Source: Hymenobacter telluris (GTDB taxonomy: Bacteria > Bacteroidota > Bacteroidia > Cytophagales > Hymenobacteraceae). From it: a stretch of 64,000 nt of DNA. Made by a program: the position numbers and the translations under genes. Location of the stretch: positions 62,001 to 126,000 of the forward strand of contig NZ_JAFLQZ010000007.1 of the NCBI RefSeq assembly GCF_017313265.1, in the 5' to 3' direction. The first letter of the stretch is position 1, and the number at the start of each line of letters is the position of its first letter. The notes below the pieces were generated by a model, which ran no database searches, was not told where the DNA came from, and saw only the letters and a program-made list of their open reading frames with translations. Positions 1-9,571 of this stretch are shown here, one piece after another.

Positions 1-1074
1 CCTCTAGCTGTCGTGCGCGACAATAGCCTAGTGTACTCTAATGTGGTGACGTTAGAGAAAACCGACGCTACTTCGCCAATCGCCCAAACCCAGACTCACC
101 ACACTATCATGGACCGCAAGTCCGTGGTACAAGAGGCTACTCTGGCACAATACATCAAGAACCCTAAGGAAGTAACGGAATACGAGACCATTTCCACTCC
201 TGATGGGCCACAGAAGCCTAATAAGGTTTCGTTGTGGCAGGACTACGAATACAAAAATCACCACTGGGGTATGGCTATCGACCTCAACTCGTGCATTGGC
301 TGTGGCTCTTGCGTGATTGGGTGTCAAGTGGAGAACAACGTTGCTGTAGTAGGTAAACAAGAGGTTATCAACCGCCGCGAAATGCACTGGTTGCGCATCG
401 ACCGTTACTACAGTTCGGACGCTCACAAAGAGGATTTCGAAGAAAAGGGCAAGCTCTCTACTTATGAGGCTATGGAGCATCCGTCGGAAAACCCGTCGGT
501 TATCTTCCAGCCGATGATGTGCCAGCATTGCAACCACGCTCCTTGCGAAACAGTGTGCCCCGTACTTGCTACCACGCATAGTTCGGAAGGCCTAAACCAA
601 ATGACCTATAACCGTTGCGTTGGTACGCGTTACTGCGCTAATAACTGCCCGTATAAGGTTCGCCGCTTCAACTGGTTCTCTTACTACTCCAACGAGAAGT
701 TCGAAGATGTGAACAGCCACATGTTCACGGATCTTGGCCGCATGGTGCTGAACCCTGACGTAACTGTACGGGCACGTGGTGTGATGGAGAAGTGCAGCTT
801 CTGCGTTCAGCGTATCCAGCTTGCTAAGCTTGAAGCCAAGAAAGAAAAGCGTCGCCCGAAAGATGGTGAAGTTGTAACCGCTTGCGCTCAGTCTTGCCCT
901 ACTCAAGCAATTACATTCGGTGATTTGCGCGACCCAGAAACTCGTGTTGCACAAATCTGGCGCCGTGAGGACGGTGAGCGTGCCTTCAAAGTAATTGATT
1001 CTATCAACACCCAGCCGAACATCACGTACCTGACTAAGATCCGGAACAGAGACAAGTCAGAGTTTAACGCCTAG
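1..1074 (+). CDS. actB: Alternative complex III iron-sulfur subunit ActB, 3' part
   Basis: This is the C-terminal part of ActB, the molybdopterin-oxidoreductase-like/ferredoxin-like subunit of alternative complex III (quinol:cytochrome c oxidoreductase) on the periplasmic side of the membrane. The frame is open to the first base, so the gene begins outside the window and the GTG at 13 is not its start. Visible cysteine clusters are CIGCGSCVIGC (from 292), CQHCNHAPCETVC, CVGTRYCANNC and CSFC followed by CAQSC. This is the pattern of an NrfC/DmsB-like subunit with four cubane clusters. It is followed by actC, actD, actE and actF in the usual order. In this phylum ActB is normally a fusion of a large B1 part, which would lie upstream, and this B2 part. 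Confidence 0.93.
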   Translation, partial: PLAVVRDNSLVYSNVVTLEKTDATSPIAQTQTHHTIMDRKSVVQEATLAQYIKNPKEVTEYETISTPDGPQKPNKVSLWQDYEYKNHHWGMAIDLNSCIGCGSCVIGCQVENNVAVVGKQEVINRREMHWLRIDRYYSSDAHKEDFEEKGKLSTYEAMEHPSENPSVIFQPMMCQHCNHAPCETVCPVLATTHSSEGLNQMTYNRCVGTRYCANNCPYKVRRFNWFSYYSNEKFEDVNSHMFTDLGRMVLNPDVTVRARGVMEKCSFCVQRIQLAKLEAKKEKRRPKDGEVVTACAQSCPTQAITFGDLRDPETRVAQIWRREDGERAFKVIDSINTQPNITYLTKIRNRDKSEFNA

Positions 1075-1177
1075 GCCAGATTGGGGGTCTGGGGCTTAGA
1101 ACCTTGGATTTCGCGTTAGGCCACAGAGGAGAAGTTCAGTCCCTGAGTTCCCAAACCCTACTAAAATTCACAAACAT

Positions 1178-2635
1178 ATGCAGCACGTATCGCCTGTACG
1201 GGAGCCGCTCGTAACCGGGGGGAAAACGTACCACGACGTAACACAGGATATCTGCCGTCAGGTAGAAGCCAAACCCAACATCCGTTGGATGGCTGCCCTT
1301 AGCGTTGCCCTTTTCTTCCTTGGTGTATTTCTCTATTCAGTTTACCGGACTTTGTGGTACGGTATCGGGGAATGGGGATTGAATAAAACAGTAGGTTGGG
1401 CCTGGGACATCACCAACTTCGTATGGTGGGTAGGTATCGGTCACGCCGGCACCTTGATTTCAGCCGTACTGTTGCTGTTCCGTCAGAAGTGGCGCTCATC
1501 CATCAACCGTGCAGCTGAGGCCATGACCATTTTCGCCGTTATCTGCGCGGCTATGTTCCCAGTGTTGCACATGGGCCGGCCTTGGTTGGCTTATTGGGTA
1601 TTCCCGTTGCAAAATACGTTTGGTTCGTTGTGGGTGAACTTCAACTCCCCTCTATTGTGGGACGTGTTTGCCATCTCGACTTACTTTACAGTGTCGCTGG
1701 TATTCTGGTATACAGGTCTGGTTCCTGACTTTGCTACTATTCGCGACCGTGCGAAAGGGCCGATTGCTAAAGTAGCTTACTCGCTACTCAGCTTCGGCTG
1801 GAAGGGTTCGGCCAAACATTGGTCGCGGTACGAAACGGTTTCCCTGATTCTAGCTGGTGTGTCAACACCACTTGTACTCTCGGTACACACCATTGTATCG
1901 ATGGACTTTGCTACATCGGTTGTACCGGGTTGGCACACTACTATCTTCCCGCCCTACTTCGTTGCGGGGGCTATCTTCTCCGGTTTCGCCATGGTGCTCA
2001 CGCTGATGCTTATCACACGTGTAGTATTCAAGCTGGAGGATTATATCACCTTGGAGCATATTGCCCTCATGAATAAAATCATGATGGTAACGGGGTCGAT
2101 TGTGGGGGTAGCCTATATCACTGAGTTTTTCATTGCTTGGTATTCGCAAGTGGAATTCGAGCAGTACGCTTTCATCAACCGGGCAACAGGTCCATACTGG
2201 TGGGCTTACTGGTCGATGATGACGTGCAACGTAATTTCTCCCCAGTTGGTGTGGATTCGTCGCATTCGCTACAGCATTCCAGCTACGTTCGTACTGTCTA
2301 TCATTGTAAACATCGGGATGTGGTTTGAGCGTTTCGTAATTATTGTGACCTCACTGCACCGTGACTACTTGCCTTCTAGCTGGGTTATGTTCTCGCCTAG
2401 CATCATCGACATCGGTATTTATGTGGGTACACTAGGCTTGTTCTTCACTTTGTTCCTTCTCTTCGCCAAGTTCTTCCCAGTGGTAAACATGGCCGAAGTG
2501 AAAACTATTCTGAAATACACGGTAGATAATGGCCCAACTTACACTGGTAACCATGGTCACCACGATCAAGCTCACCAACCAGCCACCCACGGCGTTCCGG
2601 CTTCGGCACCCGTAAATTATGACAAGCATGAGTAA
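1178..2635 (+). CDS. actC: Alternative complex III membrane subunit ActC (NrfD family)
   Basis: ActC is the NrfD/PsrC-type integral membrane subunit that docks the iron-sulfur subunit and carries a quinol site. The 485-residue product has about ten hydrophobic segments and family signatures such as [14 protein letters not shown] near residue 90 and [10 protein letters not shown] near 130. Its C-terminal tail is rich in His and Gln ([11 protein letters not shown]). The start is the ATG at 1178, about 100 nt after actB, with no other good start in between. Its last 17 nt overlap actD, which implies translational coupling. The length is usual for the family. Confidence 0.93.
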   Translation: MQHVSPVREPLVTGGKTYHDVTQDICRQVEAKPNIRWMAALSVALFFLGVFLYSVYRTLWYGIGEWGLNKTVGWAWDITNFVWWVGIGHAGTLISAVLLLFRQKWRSSINRAAEAMTIFAVICAAMFPVLHMGRPWLAYWVFPLQNTFGSLWVNFNSPLLWDVFAISTYFTVSLVFWYTGLVPDFATIRDRAKGPIAKVAYSLLSFGWKGSAKHWSRYETVSLILAGVSTPLVLSVHTIVSMDFATSVVPGWHTTIFPPYFVAGAIFSGFAMVLTLMLITRVVFKLEDYITLEHIALMNKIMMVTGSIVGVAYITEFFIAWYSQVEFEQYAFINRATGPYWWAYWSMMTCNVISPQLVWIRRIRYSIPATFVLSIIVNIGMWFERFVIIVTSLHRDYLPSSWVMFSPSIIDIGIYVGTLGLFFTLFLLFAKFFPVVNMAEVKTILKYTVDNGPTYTGNHGHHDQAHQPATHGVPASAPVNYDKHE

Positions 2636-3152
2636 GCGCTTTGCCCTCGGAATCTTCGATGACGAAGATGTGCTGCTGCACGCAATTGAAAACGTACGCG
2701 AAGCAGGAGTGAAGATTTATGAAGTATTCACTCCCTTCCCCATTCACGGTATTGATGATGCACTGGGGATAGAACGTTCCCGCTTGCCAATTGCAGCTTT
2801 TTTCCTAGGCATGACGGGCCTTTCCTTCGCATTGTGGATGCAGATCTACATGCTCGGCTTCGACTGGCCAATGATCATCGGTGGTAAGCCTCATATTGCA
2901 CTGCCAGCATTCATTCCTGTAGCCTTTGAATTGACAGTATTCTTTACCTGTCATGGAATGGTCATCACTTTCTACACCATCAGTAGCCTGTATCCACGCT
3001 GGAAAACTCCCGTGTTGGATGTACGATCAACCGACGACAAGTTCGTGGTGGCAATAGAGATGAACGAGAAAACCGATCTGAATCATCTGACACAACTGCT
3101 GCGTGCTAATGGCGCATCAGAAGTGAACGAAAAAGAAATGACCAAATTCTAA
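2619..3152 (+). CDS. actD: Alternative complex III subunit ActD (DUF3341)
   Basis: ActD is a small membrane subunit of alternative complex III. The 177-residue product has a soluble N-terminal part ([23 protein letters not shown]), two hydrophobic segments around residues 58-80 and 98-120, and a soluble ferredoxin-fold-like C-terminus, as in DUF3341. The ATG at 2619 lies inside the end of actC; an ATG at 2628 is an equally possible start. Its stop overlaps the actE start by one base (TAATG). Its role in the complex is known by family only. Confidence 0.9.
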   Translation: MTSMSKRFALGIFDDEDVLLHAIENVREAGVKIYEVFTPFPIHGIDDALGIERSRLPIAAFFLGMTGLSFALWMQIYMLGFDWPMIIGGKPHIALPAFIPVAFELTVFFTCHGMVITFYTISSLYPRWKTPVLDVRSTDDKFVVAIEMNEKTDLNHLTQLLRANGASEVNEKEMTKF

Positions 3153-3916
3153 TGACGCATTCGCTGAAACTAGGTTTGCAAGCGTCGGCTATTCTGTTTG
3201 CTTCAGTGCTGACAACAGGTTGCAACCGTGCCGATGACCCCGGCCTCGAGTATGCACCGCAGATGTATGAGTCTATTCCATACGATCCGCTGAGGCAGTT
3301 TGACGTTAATACCATTAATCCAATGGGTATTAATGAGCGCACTCCTGTAGTGGGAACTGTACCGGTAGGAAAGCTTAACTACTATTCGCACATTCCAAAA
3401 GACAGTGTTGGAATTGCAGAACGGGTGCTAAGAAATCCTTATTCCTATACAAAGGATAACCTGCAAGAAGGACAAGTGCTTTACGTCCGCAACTGCCAGC
3501 ACTGCCATGGTGAACAGGGAGATGGGCAAGGGCCAGTAGGTGCGAAGTTTAAAGGTGTGCCGAACTATTCCGCCGGTGCTTACAAGACCATGAATGACGG
3601 TCATATATACCATGTCATTCAATGGGGCCGCAACCGGATGATGCCGCATGGTTCGCAAGTGAACCCGAGCGAAAGATGGAAGATTGCCATGTATGTGCGG
3701 ATGCTACAACAGGGAAAAGGCCCTGATGGAATGACCGACTTTCTAAAGGCAAAAGGTCAAGACGCGGGCCAAACTTCCGAATCAACAGATTCTCAAAATC
3801 AAGGTCCGGTTCAAGAAGCACAAGCTGATAAAGCTTCTGCTACACCCGGGCAAGGTGGAACAGAAGCACGAAACGGAACAAATCAATCAAGCGAAACGGC
3901 TAAACCGCAGAACTAA
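3152..3916 (+). CDS. actE: Alternative complex III monoheme cytochrome c lipoprotein ActE
   Basis: ActE is the monoheme cytochrome c subunit that passes electrons towards the oxidase. A lipoprotein signal ends in LTTGC with Cys24 as the lipidation site, so it is likely anchored on the outer face of the inner membrane. The heme site is CQHCH at residues 115-119, and the likely axial methionine is in RMMPHGSQV. After about residue 190 the protein ends in a Gln/Ser/Thr-rich tail that looks disordered. It overlaps actD and actF by one base at each end, so these genes are tightly coupled. Confidence 0.92.
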   Translation: MTHSLKLGLQASAILFASVLTTGCNRADDPGLEYAPQMYESIPYDPLRQFDVNTINPMGINERTPVVGTVPVGKLNYYSHIPKDSVGIAERVLRNPYSYTKDNLQEGQVLYVRNCQHCHGEQGDGQGPVGAKFKGVPNYSAGAYKTMNDGHIYHVIQWGRNRMMPHGSQVNPSERWKIAMYVRMLQQGKGPDGMTDFLKAKGQDAGQTSESTDSQNQGPVQEAQADKASATPGQGGTEARNGTNQSSETAKPQN

Positions 3917-5235
3917 TGGCAACACTGACGCATCAAGAAAGCGTTACGGCCGAATACCTACAGGTTTCGCCTAACGCTCGGAAAAGATTCATCACTATTA
4001 TCGTCGCCGGTGTCATTCTACTGGTAATAGGTCTACTGTTAGCTGCATTTCATGTTGGCGAAGCAGCACATGAAGGAGCCGCGGCACACGGTGCCGTCGC
4101 TGGCCACGAAGGAGCAGCTCATCACGGCAGTCCTATTTGGATTAAGCGTTTACTCGTGAGCCTTTGGCATAATAATGTATTCTTCACAGGAGTGTCTGTG
4201 ATAGGAACAGTATTTATGGCCATCCAATATGTAGCTTATGCAGGTTGGTCGGTTCTGATTAAGCGCATCAATGAAGCAATGAGTGCTTGGGTTTTACCCG
4301 GTGGTGTACTATTGGTTCTCATTTTTGGGATTAGCCTCATCAACAACGACATTTTCCACTGGACGCTACCAGGGATTATGACTAAAGGAAATCCTAACTA
4401 TGATCATATCATTGCTGGGAAAGCAGGCTTCTTGAGCGTGCCCTTCTATCTGATTCGCACGATTTCCTATATCACCATCTGGGTTGTTTTTACCAATAAG
4501 CTGCGGGCATTGTCTCTAGCTGAAGACTTAAATGGTGGTACCGAGTATTTCCATAAAAGCATCACTGCATCAGCCTTGTTCTTGGTACTGTTTGCTGTAA
4601 CCTCTTCGATGTCTGCTTGGGACTGGGTAATGTCGATTGACACTCACTGGTTTTCAACGATGTTTGGTTGGTATGTATTTGCTTCTTGGTGGGTATCAGG
4701 TATTGCTGCTACTACGCTTTGCGTGATTATCCTGAAGCAGATGGGGTATCTCTCATTCGTACAGGCGGGTCACTTACATGACTTAGGTAAATTCATGTTT
4801 GGTTTCAGCATTTTCTGGACCTATGTATGGTTTTCACAGTTTATGCTCATTTGGTACGCTAACCTACCCGAAGAGTCAGTGTACTTCAACCAGCGGTTAG
4901 GTGGCTTCAATGGCCAGTACACATGGCTGTTCTTCTTCAATCTGCTAATCAACTTTGCCTTCCCTTTCTTGGTCATGATGACGCGTGATGCTAAGCGTCA
5001 GATGATCATGCTGAAGATTGTTAGTATTGCTATTTTGATTGGTCACTGGTTTGATTTCTATTTAATGATCATGCCTGCAACTATGCAAGCCAATAACGGG
5101 TTTGTAATAGAGTTCGGAGTGGCGTTGGTATTCTTGGGTAGCTTCCTTTTGTTGCTTACCAAGCGTCTGTCTCAGGCATCGTTGGTACCATTGCACCATC
5201 CTTTCCTCGACGAGAGCATCCACCATACCACTTAA
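3916..5235 (+). CDS. actF: Alternative complex III membrane subunit ActF
   Basis: ActF is the second NrfD-like membrane subunit of alternative complex III, related to ActC, and likely contributes quinol binding or proton paths. The 439-residue product has about ten hydrophobic segments. A His/Ala-rich loop (HEGAAAHGAVAGHEGAAHHG) lies between the first two. The start ATG overlaps the actE stop (TAATG). The 84-nt gap before coxB shows no terminator, so the complex and the oxidase are probably read as one transcript, in line with the known supercomplex of the two. Confidence 0.92.
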   Translation: MATLTHQESVTAEYLQVSPNARKRFITIIVAGVILLVIGLLLAAFHVGEAAHEGAAAHGAVAGHEGAAHHGSPIWIKRLLVSLWHNNVFFTGVSVIGTVFMAIQYVAYAGWSVLIKRINEAMSAWVLPGGVLLVLIFGISLINNDIFHWTLPGIMTKGNPNYDHIIAGKAGFLSVPFYLIRTISYITIWVVFTNKLRALSLAEDLNGGTEYFHKSITASALFLVLFAVTSSMSAWDWVMSIDTHWFSTMFGWYVFASWWVSGIAATTLCVIILKQMGYLSFVQAGHLHDLGKFMFGFSIFWTYVWFSQFMLIWYANLPEESVYFNQRLGGFNGQYTWLFFFNLLINFAFPFLVMMTRDAKRQMIMLKIVSIAILIGHWFDFYLMIMPATMQANNGFVIEFGVALVFLGSFLLLLTKRLSQASLVPLHHPFLDESIHHTT

Positions 5236-5319
5236 TATTAGATCTGAGTCGCTAATGCTTGGCTACAGATTTCGAGGTCAAGTATTAGTGCCTAAGTTCT
5301 TGTTTCTAACTTCTACAAA

Positions 5320-6381
5320 ATGACTACTCTTGGTGTTTTGTTGGTACTGGTGTTACTGCTGGTCGTTTTCGGCTTGTTGTTTCGACTCCAGATTCTGACT
5401 TCAATTTTTTCTGGTAGCTCGGCCCGCGAATTTGGGACAAGTAACCGCGTTAATGCGGTGCTAATGCTTGTGTTCTTGGTAGTTGGGGGTGCTGCGTTTG
5501 CTTGGTCTTTCGGTGACAATTTCAATAAAATGAATCCGCCGATTGCTTCAGTACATGGACATGCCACTGAGCGTATGTTCTGGATTACGATGATCATCAT
5601 CGGAATAGTGTTTGTACTGACGCAGATTCTGCTATTCGTTTACTCCTATAAATATCAGCACAAGGAAGGCCAGCGTGCTTATTTCTTTCCTCACAACAAC
5701 AAGATTGAGATTATCTGGACAATCATCCCAGCCATTGTAATGGCTGCGCTGGTGTTTGCTGGGTGGAAAGAATGGACCCGCATTACTGGTCCGGCTCCGA
5801 AGGATGCGGTAGTGCTTGAAGTAATGGGCAAACAGTTCAACTGGTTGGTACGTTACCCAGGCCGCGACCTGAAATTAGGCGTTGTGAATTACCGTCTTAT
5901 CGACGCCACCAATGAATTTGGCTTTGATTTGAGTGACAAGTCAGGTCTTGATGACTTTGTGCCTAGTGAAATTCATATTCCTAAGGGGCATCCTGTACTG
6001 TTGAAGATCCGCTCACGCGACGTATTGCATGCAGTGTATATGCCGCATTTTCGTGTGCAGATGTATGCAGTGCCAGGTATGCCAACCAAGTTCTGGTTTA
6101 CACCAACAAAGACCACCGACGAGATGCGGGCTCAGTTAGGTAATCCTAAGTTTGATTACGAATTGGCCTGCAACCAGATCTGTGGCCGTGGGCACTTTGC
6201 AATGAAATACAAGATTATTGTTGATGAACCAGATGATTATGTAGCTTGGTTTTCTCAGCAAAAGTCATTCTCAGAACAGAATCCTGACGTGCTAGCTTCT
6301 TTTAAACAGAAGGAAGAGAAGCTAGTTGTAAAGAAAGCAGCAGCTGTAATTGAAACTCCTGCTGCTAAGGCTTCGCTCTAA
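5320..6381 (+). CDS. coxB: Cytochrome c oxidase subunit II (CuA)
   Basis: Subunit II takes electrons from cytochrome c through the binuclear CuA centre. The 353-residue product has three hydrophobic segments in the first 130 residues and then the cupredoxin domain. The CuA ligands are C284, C288, H292 and M295 (CNQICGRGHFAM), with the upstream His in RDVLHAVYMPHF. The aromatic electron-entry region KQFNWLVRYPGRD is present. No heme c motif is fused to the C-terminus. The tail is Lys/Ala-rich. The first hydrophobic segment makes the N-terminus longer than in mitochondrial-type subunits, as is common in Bacteroidetes. Confidence 0.95.
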   Translation: MTTLGVLLVLVLLLVVFGLLFRLQILTSIFSGSSAREFGTSNRVNAVLMLVFLVVGGAAFAWSFGDNFNKMNPPIASVHGHATERMFWITMIIIGIVFVLTQILLFVYSYKYQHKEGQRAYFFPHNNKIEIIWTIIPAIVMAALVFAGWKEWTRITGPAPKDAVVLEVMGKQFNWLVRYPGRDLKLGVVNYRLIDATNEFGFDLSDKSGLDDFVPSEIHIPKGHPVLLKIRSRDVLHAVYMPHFRVQMYAVPGMPTKFWFTPTKTTDEMRAQLGNPKFDYELACNQICGRGHFAMKYKIIVDEPDDYVAWFSQQKSFSEQNPDVLASFKQKEEKLVVKKAAAVIETPAAKASL

Positions 6382-6410
6382 TTTCACTTAGTTAATCGCA
6401 CGCTTTTTAT

Positions 6411-8273
6411 ATGGCTGCTAATCTTCCAACTCAAGCGCAAGTGCAAGGCGGTATCGGTGTGACCGAACCGCACACTACGCACGATGAGCACGCGCTGCAT
6501 GATGATCATCATCATGATCAGCATTGGCTCTTCAAGTATGTGTTCAGCACCGACCATAAGGTCATTGCCAAACAATTCTTGATTACTGGTATTTTTTGGG
6601 CCATCCTGGGTGGTACCCTATCCAGCTTATTCCGTCTGCAACTTGGTTGGCCTGAGTCTACAATGGAGTGGCTGACTCCAGTGCTGGGCAAATGGGTAGA
6701 AGCTGGTAAACTGAATCCTGAGTTCTACTTGGCGCTTGTAACGATGCACGGCACTATCATGGTGTTCTTTGTGCTGACTGCTGGTTTGTCAGGGACATTC
6801 TCCAACTTCCTTATTCCGCTGCAAGTAGGCGCGCGCGACATGGCCTCAGGGTTCATGAACATGCTATCGTACTGGTTTTTCTTTATATCAGGCCTTATCA
6901 TGTTTATCTCCATCTTTTTGGAGACCGGTCCTGCTGCTGCCGGCTGGACAATTTACCCGCCGCTCAGTGCATTGCCACAGGCTATTCCTGGCTCGGGATT
7001 GGGTATGACCCTTTGGCTGGTATCCATGGCGCTGTTCATTGTGTCGCAGTTGCTGGGTGGTGTTAACTACATCACCACAGTTATCAACTTGCGTACCCGT
7101 GGCATGAGCATGAGTAAATTGCCGCTTACAATTTGGGCGTTCTTTCTGACTGCAGTATTGGGCTTGCTGTCTTTCCCAGTACTTTTTTCAGCTGCTCTGC
7201 TGCTCATCTTCGACCGTAGTTTTGGTACCAGCTTCTTCCTATCGGACATCTATATTGCTGGCCAGGCGTTGCCTAACGTAGGAGGTTCGCCTATTTTGTT
7301 CCAGCACTTATTCTGGTTCCTGGGGCACCCTGAGGTGTATATTGTAATCATGCCTGCTATGGGTATGGTATCAGAAATACTTGCTACCAACGCACGTAAA
7401 CCTATCTTCGGCTACCGTGCTATGATTGGGTCGTTGCTGGGTATCTCATTGCTTTCATTTGTCGTGTGGGCGCACCATATGTTCATAACGGGCATGAACC
7501 CTTTCTTGGGTTCTGTCTTCATGTTCTTGACGCTTATCATTGCCGTTCCTTCAGCCGTTAAGACGTTTAACTGGCTGGCTACTTTATGGAGAGGAAACAT
7601 CCGTTTTACTACGGCAATGCTTTTCTCCATCGGGTTTGTGTCACTGTTTATCTCAGGTGGTTTAACAGGGATTATCTTGGGTAACGCTGCTCTGGACATT
7701 CAGATGCACAATACCTATTTTGTAGTAGCTCACTTTCACTTGGTGATGGGTAGCTCGGCTTTCTTCGGCCTGTTCGCGGGGGTGTACCATTGGTTCCCTA
7801 AAATGTTCGGCCGCATGATGGATGAGAAGCTTGGGTATATCCACTTTTGGTTGACATTCATTGGGGTGTACTTGGTATTTTTGCCAATGCACTACGTAGG
7901 TATTGCTGGCTTCCCACGTCGTTACTACGCTTGGACTGGTTTCGACATGTTCAGCCAGTTTGCTGATCTGAACAAGTTCATTTCGATAGCCGCTATTCTG
8001 GCTTTCTTTGCACAGTTTGTATTCGTATTCAATTTCTTCTACAGCATTTTCCGTGGCCGGCGTGCCACCGAGAATCCTTGGCGTTCGACCACATTGGAGT
8101 GGACCACACCAATAGTACCTGGCCACGGCAACTGGCCCGGCGAGATTCCTGCTGTATACCGTTGGCCATATGACTACAGCAAGCCAGGTGCGGAAGAAGA
8201 CTTTATTCCTCAAAACGTACCATATTCGAAGACGACCTCTTCCAACTTGCCGTACGAAAACGAAAATGAGTAG
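6411..8273 (+). CDS. coxA: Cytochrome c oxidase subunit I
   Basis: This is the catalytic subunit with heme a, heme a3 and CuB. The 620-residue product has about twelve hydrophobic segments. The HPEVY motif (H306, E308, Y310) supplies a CuB ligand, the proton-gating Glu and the cross-linked Tyr, which marks a type A1 heme-copper oxidase. The other CuB ligands are H355 and H356 in WAHHMF. The K-channel Lys is in SAVKTFNW, and the heme-binding His are in HNTYFVVAHFHLV. The N-terminus carries a His/Asp-rich stretch (HDEHALHDDHHHDQH) that could bind metal. It ends the first transcription unit, with a strong terminator 19 nt after the stop. Confidence 0.96.
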   Translation: MAANLPTQAQVQGGIGVTEPHTTHDEHALHDDHHHDQHWLFKYVFSTDHKVIAKQFLITGIFWAILGGTLSSLFRLQLGWPESTMEWLTPVLGKWVEAGKLNPEFYLALVTMHGTIMVFFVLTAGLSGTFSNFLIPLQVGARDMASGFMNMLSYWFFFISGLIMFISIFLETGPAAAGWTIYPPLSALPQAIPGSGLGMTLWLVSMALFIVSQLLGGVNYITTVINLRTRGMSMSKLPLTIWAFFLTAVLGLLSFPVLFSAALLLIFDRSFGTSFFLSDIYIAGQALPNVGGSPILFQHLFWFLGHPEVYIVIMPAMGMVSEILATNARKPIFGYRAMIGSLLGISLLSFVVWAHHMFITGMNPFLGSVFMFLTLIIAVPSAVKTFNWLATLWRGNIRFTTAMLFSIGFVSLFISGGLTGIILGNAALDIQMHNTYFVVAHFHLVMGSSAFFGLFAGVYHWFPKMFGRMMDEKLGYIHFWLTFIGVYLVFLPMHYVGIAGFPRRYYAWTGFDMFSQFADLNKFISIAAILAFFAQFVFVFNFFYSIFRGRRATENPWRSTTLEWTTPIVPGHGNWPGEIPAVYRWPYDYSKPGAEEDFIPQNVPYSKTTSSNLPYENENE

Positions 8274-8291
8274 AATTAATTGACATTTCCG

Positions 8292-8326
8292 AAAAGGGCC
8301 GCTGTATTTACGGCGGCCCTTTTTTT
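8292..8326 (+). terminator. Terminator after coxA
   Basis: A perfect 8-bp stem AGGGCCGC (8295-8302) / GCGGCCCT (8313-8320) with a 10-nt loop is followed by six T. It lies 19 nt after the coxA stop and would end the act-cox transcript before ctaA. Confidence 0.88.
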
Positions 8327-8432
8327 GTCAATAATTCGGCATGCTGATTCAGCAAGAAAAAGTGTTGGCGAAGCACATTTGCTAGGCTTTCATTGTTGAT
8401 TCTGCAATCATCCTCCATCTCAACCAACCCGT

Positions 8433-9518
8433 ATGGTTCAACCAGCTTTTGTGCGCCGCTTTCGGTTCTTCGGCATCTTAACCGTAGTAGCTGTATACCT
8501 TTTAATTCTAGTGGGTGGTGTTGTCAGAAGCACAGGTTCTGGGATGGGCTGTCCAGATTGGCCTAAGTGTTTCGGTACTTGGATACCACCAACTCAGCTA
8601 AGCCAATTGCCGGTTGGGTACAAGGAAATATACACTGCTCAGCGAGTGGCTAAGAATAAACGGCTAGCTAAAACCTTGGAACACTTAGGTTTCAGACAGG
8701 TGGCCGGGCAAATATTCGCTCATCCCACACAGTACATAGAAACTGACTTCAACGCTACCAAGACTTGGATTGAATACATCAATAGGCTTTTGGGAGCTCT
8801 TATTGGCATATTTATCTTCATAACGGTGGTATTAGCATTGCCTTATTGGCGACGCGACCGGCCCGTTTTCTGGTTAACATTTGGGGCCTTTTTGCTTACC
8901 GGCTTCCAAGGATGGCTGGGGTCATTGGTTGTATCAACGAACTTGTTGCCAGAACTCGTGACTGTACACATGGCGTTGGCATTGCTGATAGTCGCTATGT
9001 TGATATATGCAGTTGATCGTTCGCAACAGGAGTTGTTCGGAGTTGGTATTGCACCAAATAAGTTTTCGGGTAAGCTAAGGCCGCTGTTAGTGCTGGCCAC
9101 ACTCTTTACATTCGGGCAAATTGTACTAGGTACCCAAGTGCGTGAGCAGGTTGATGTAGTAGCTATGGCGTCAAATTATGTGGGCCGCGCAGGCTGGGTA
9201 GAGCAGTTGGGTAGCTTATTTAAAGTGCATCGCACGTTTTCATTGGTTCTGCTAGCCTTGAATCTCTACATCGGCTACCAATTACTGCAAAGCCGTGACG
9301 GACACCTACAGCGCTTGGCAATAGGTATACTGGTGCTGCTCGGGATTGAAATCTTGGCTGGGGTAGTGCTAGCTTACTTGGCATTGCCCGCTGCTGTGCA
9401 GCCCATCCATCTAACGGTAGCCACTGTATTGTTTGGCGTGCAGTTTCTGACGCTGATTCATTACGCTCGCCGACTGAAAACACAAAGGCAGGCCGCTTAT
9501 GCGGGGGTTGTTGCGTAA
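8433..9518 (+). CDS. ctaA: Heme A synthase CtaA
   Basis: CtaA oxidises the C8 methyl of heme O to the formyl group of heme A in the inner membrane. The 361-residue product has about eight hydrophobic segments and the N-terminal signature GGVVRSTGSGMGCPDWPKC, whose Cys-Pro-Asp-Trp-Pro motif is typical of the family. Later landmarks are GFQGWLGSLVVSTNL and VHMALALLIVAML. It starts a second group of oxidase-assembly genes 159 nt after coxA, and its TAA stop overlaps a possible promoter for ctaB. Confidence 0.94.
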   Translation: MVQPAFVRRFRFFGILTVVAVYLLILVGGVVRSTGSGMGCPDWPKCFGTWIPPTQLSQLPVGYKEIYTAQRVAKNKRLAKTLEHLGFRQVAGQIFAHPTQYIETDFNATKTWIEYINRLLGALIGIFIFITVVLALPYWRRDRPVFWLTFGAFLLTGFQGWLGSLVVSTNLLPELVTVHMALALLIVAMLIYAVDRSQQELFGVGIAPNKFSGKLRPLLVLATLFTFGQIVLGTQVREQVDVVAMASNYVGRAGWVEQLGSLFKVHRTFSLVLLALNLYIGYQLLQSRDGHLQRLAIGILVLLGIEILAGVVLAYLALPAAVQPIHLTVATVLFGVQFLTLIHYARRLKTQRQAAYAGVVA

Positions 9519-9523
9519 CTTTG
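9516..9523 (+). promoter_or_regulatory. Possible -7 box for ctaB
   Basis: TAACTTTG fits the Bacteroidetes -7 consensus TAnnTTTG exactly and overlaps the ctaA stop. No clear -33 TTTG is seen at the right distance. It would place the transcript start near 9530, about 40 nt before the ATG at 9572. Confidence 0.35.
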
Positions 9524-9571
9524 CAACCCGGTTTGGGTACCTTTTCACCGGGAGTGTTGTTTTACCAACTG

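Noticed and set aside
9521..9571. TTG start for ctaB at 9521
   Set aside because: It lies inside a TAACTTTG promoter box and adds 17 residues before the normal family start at 9572.
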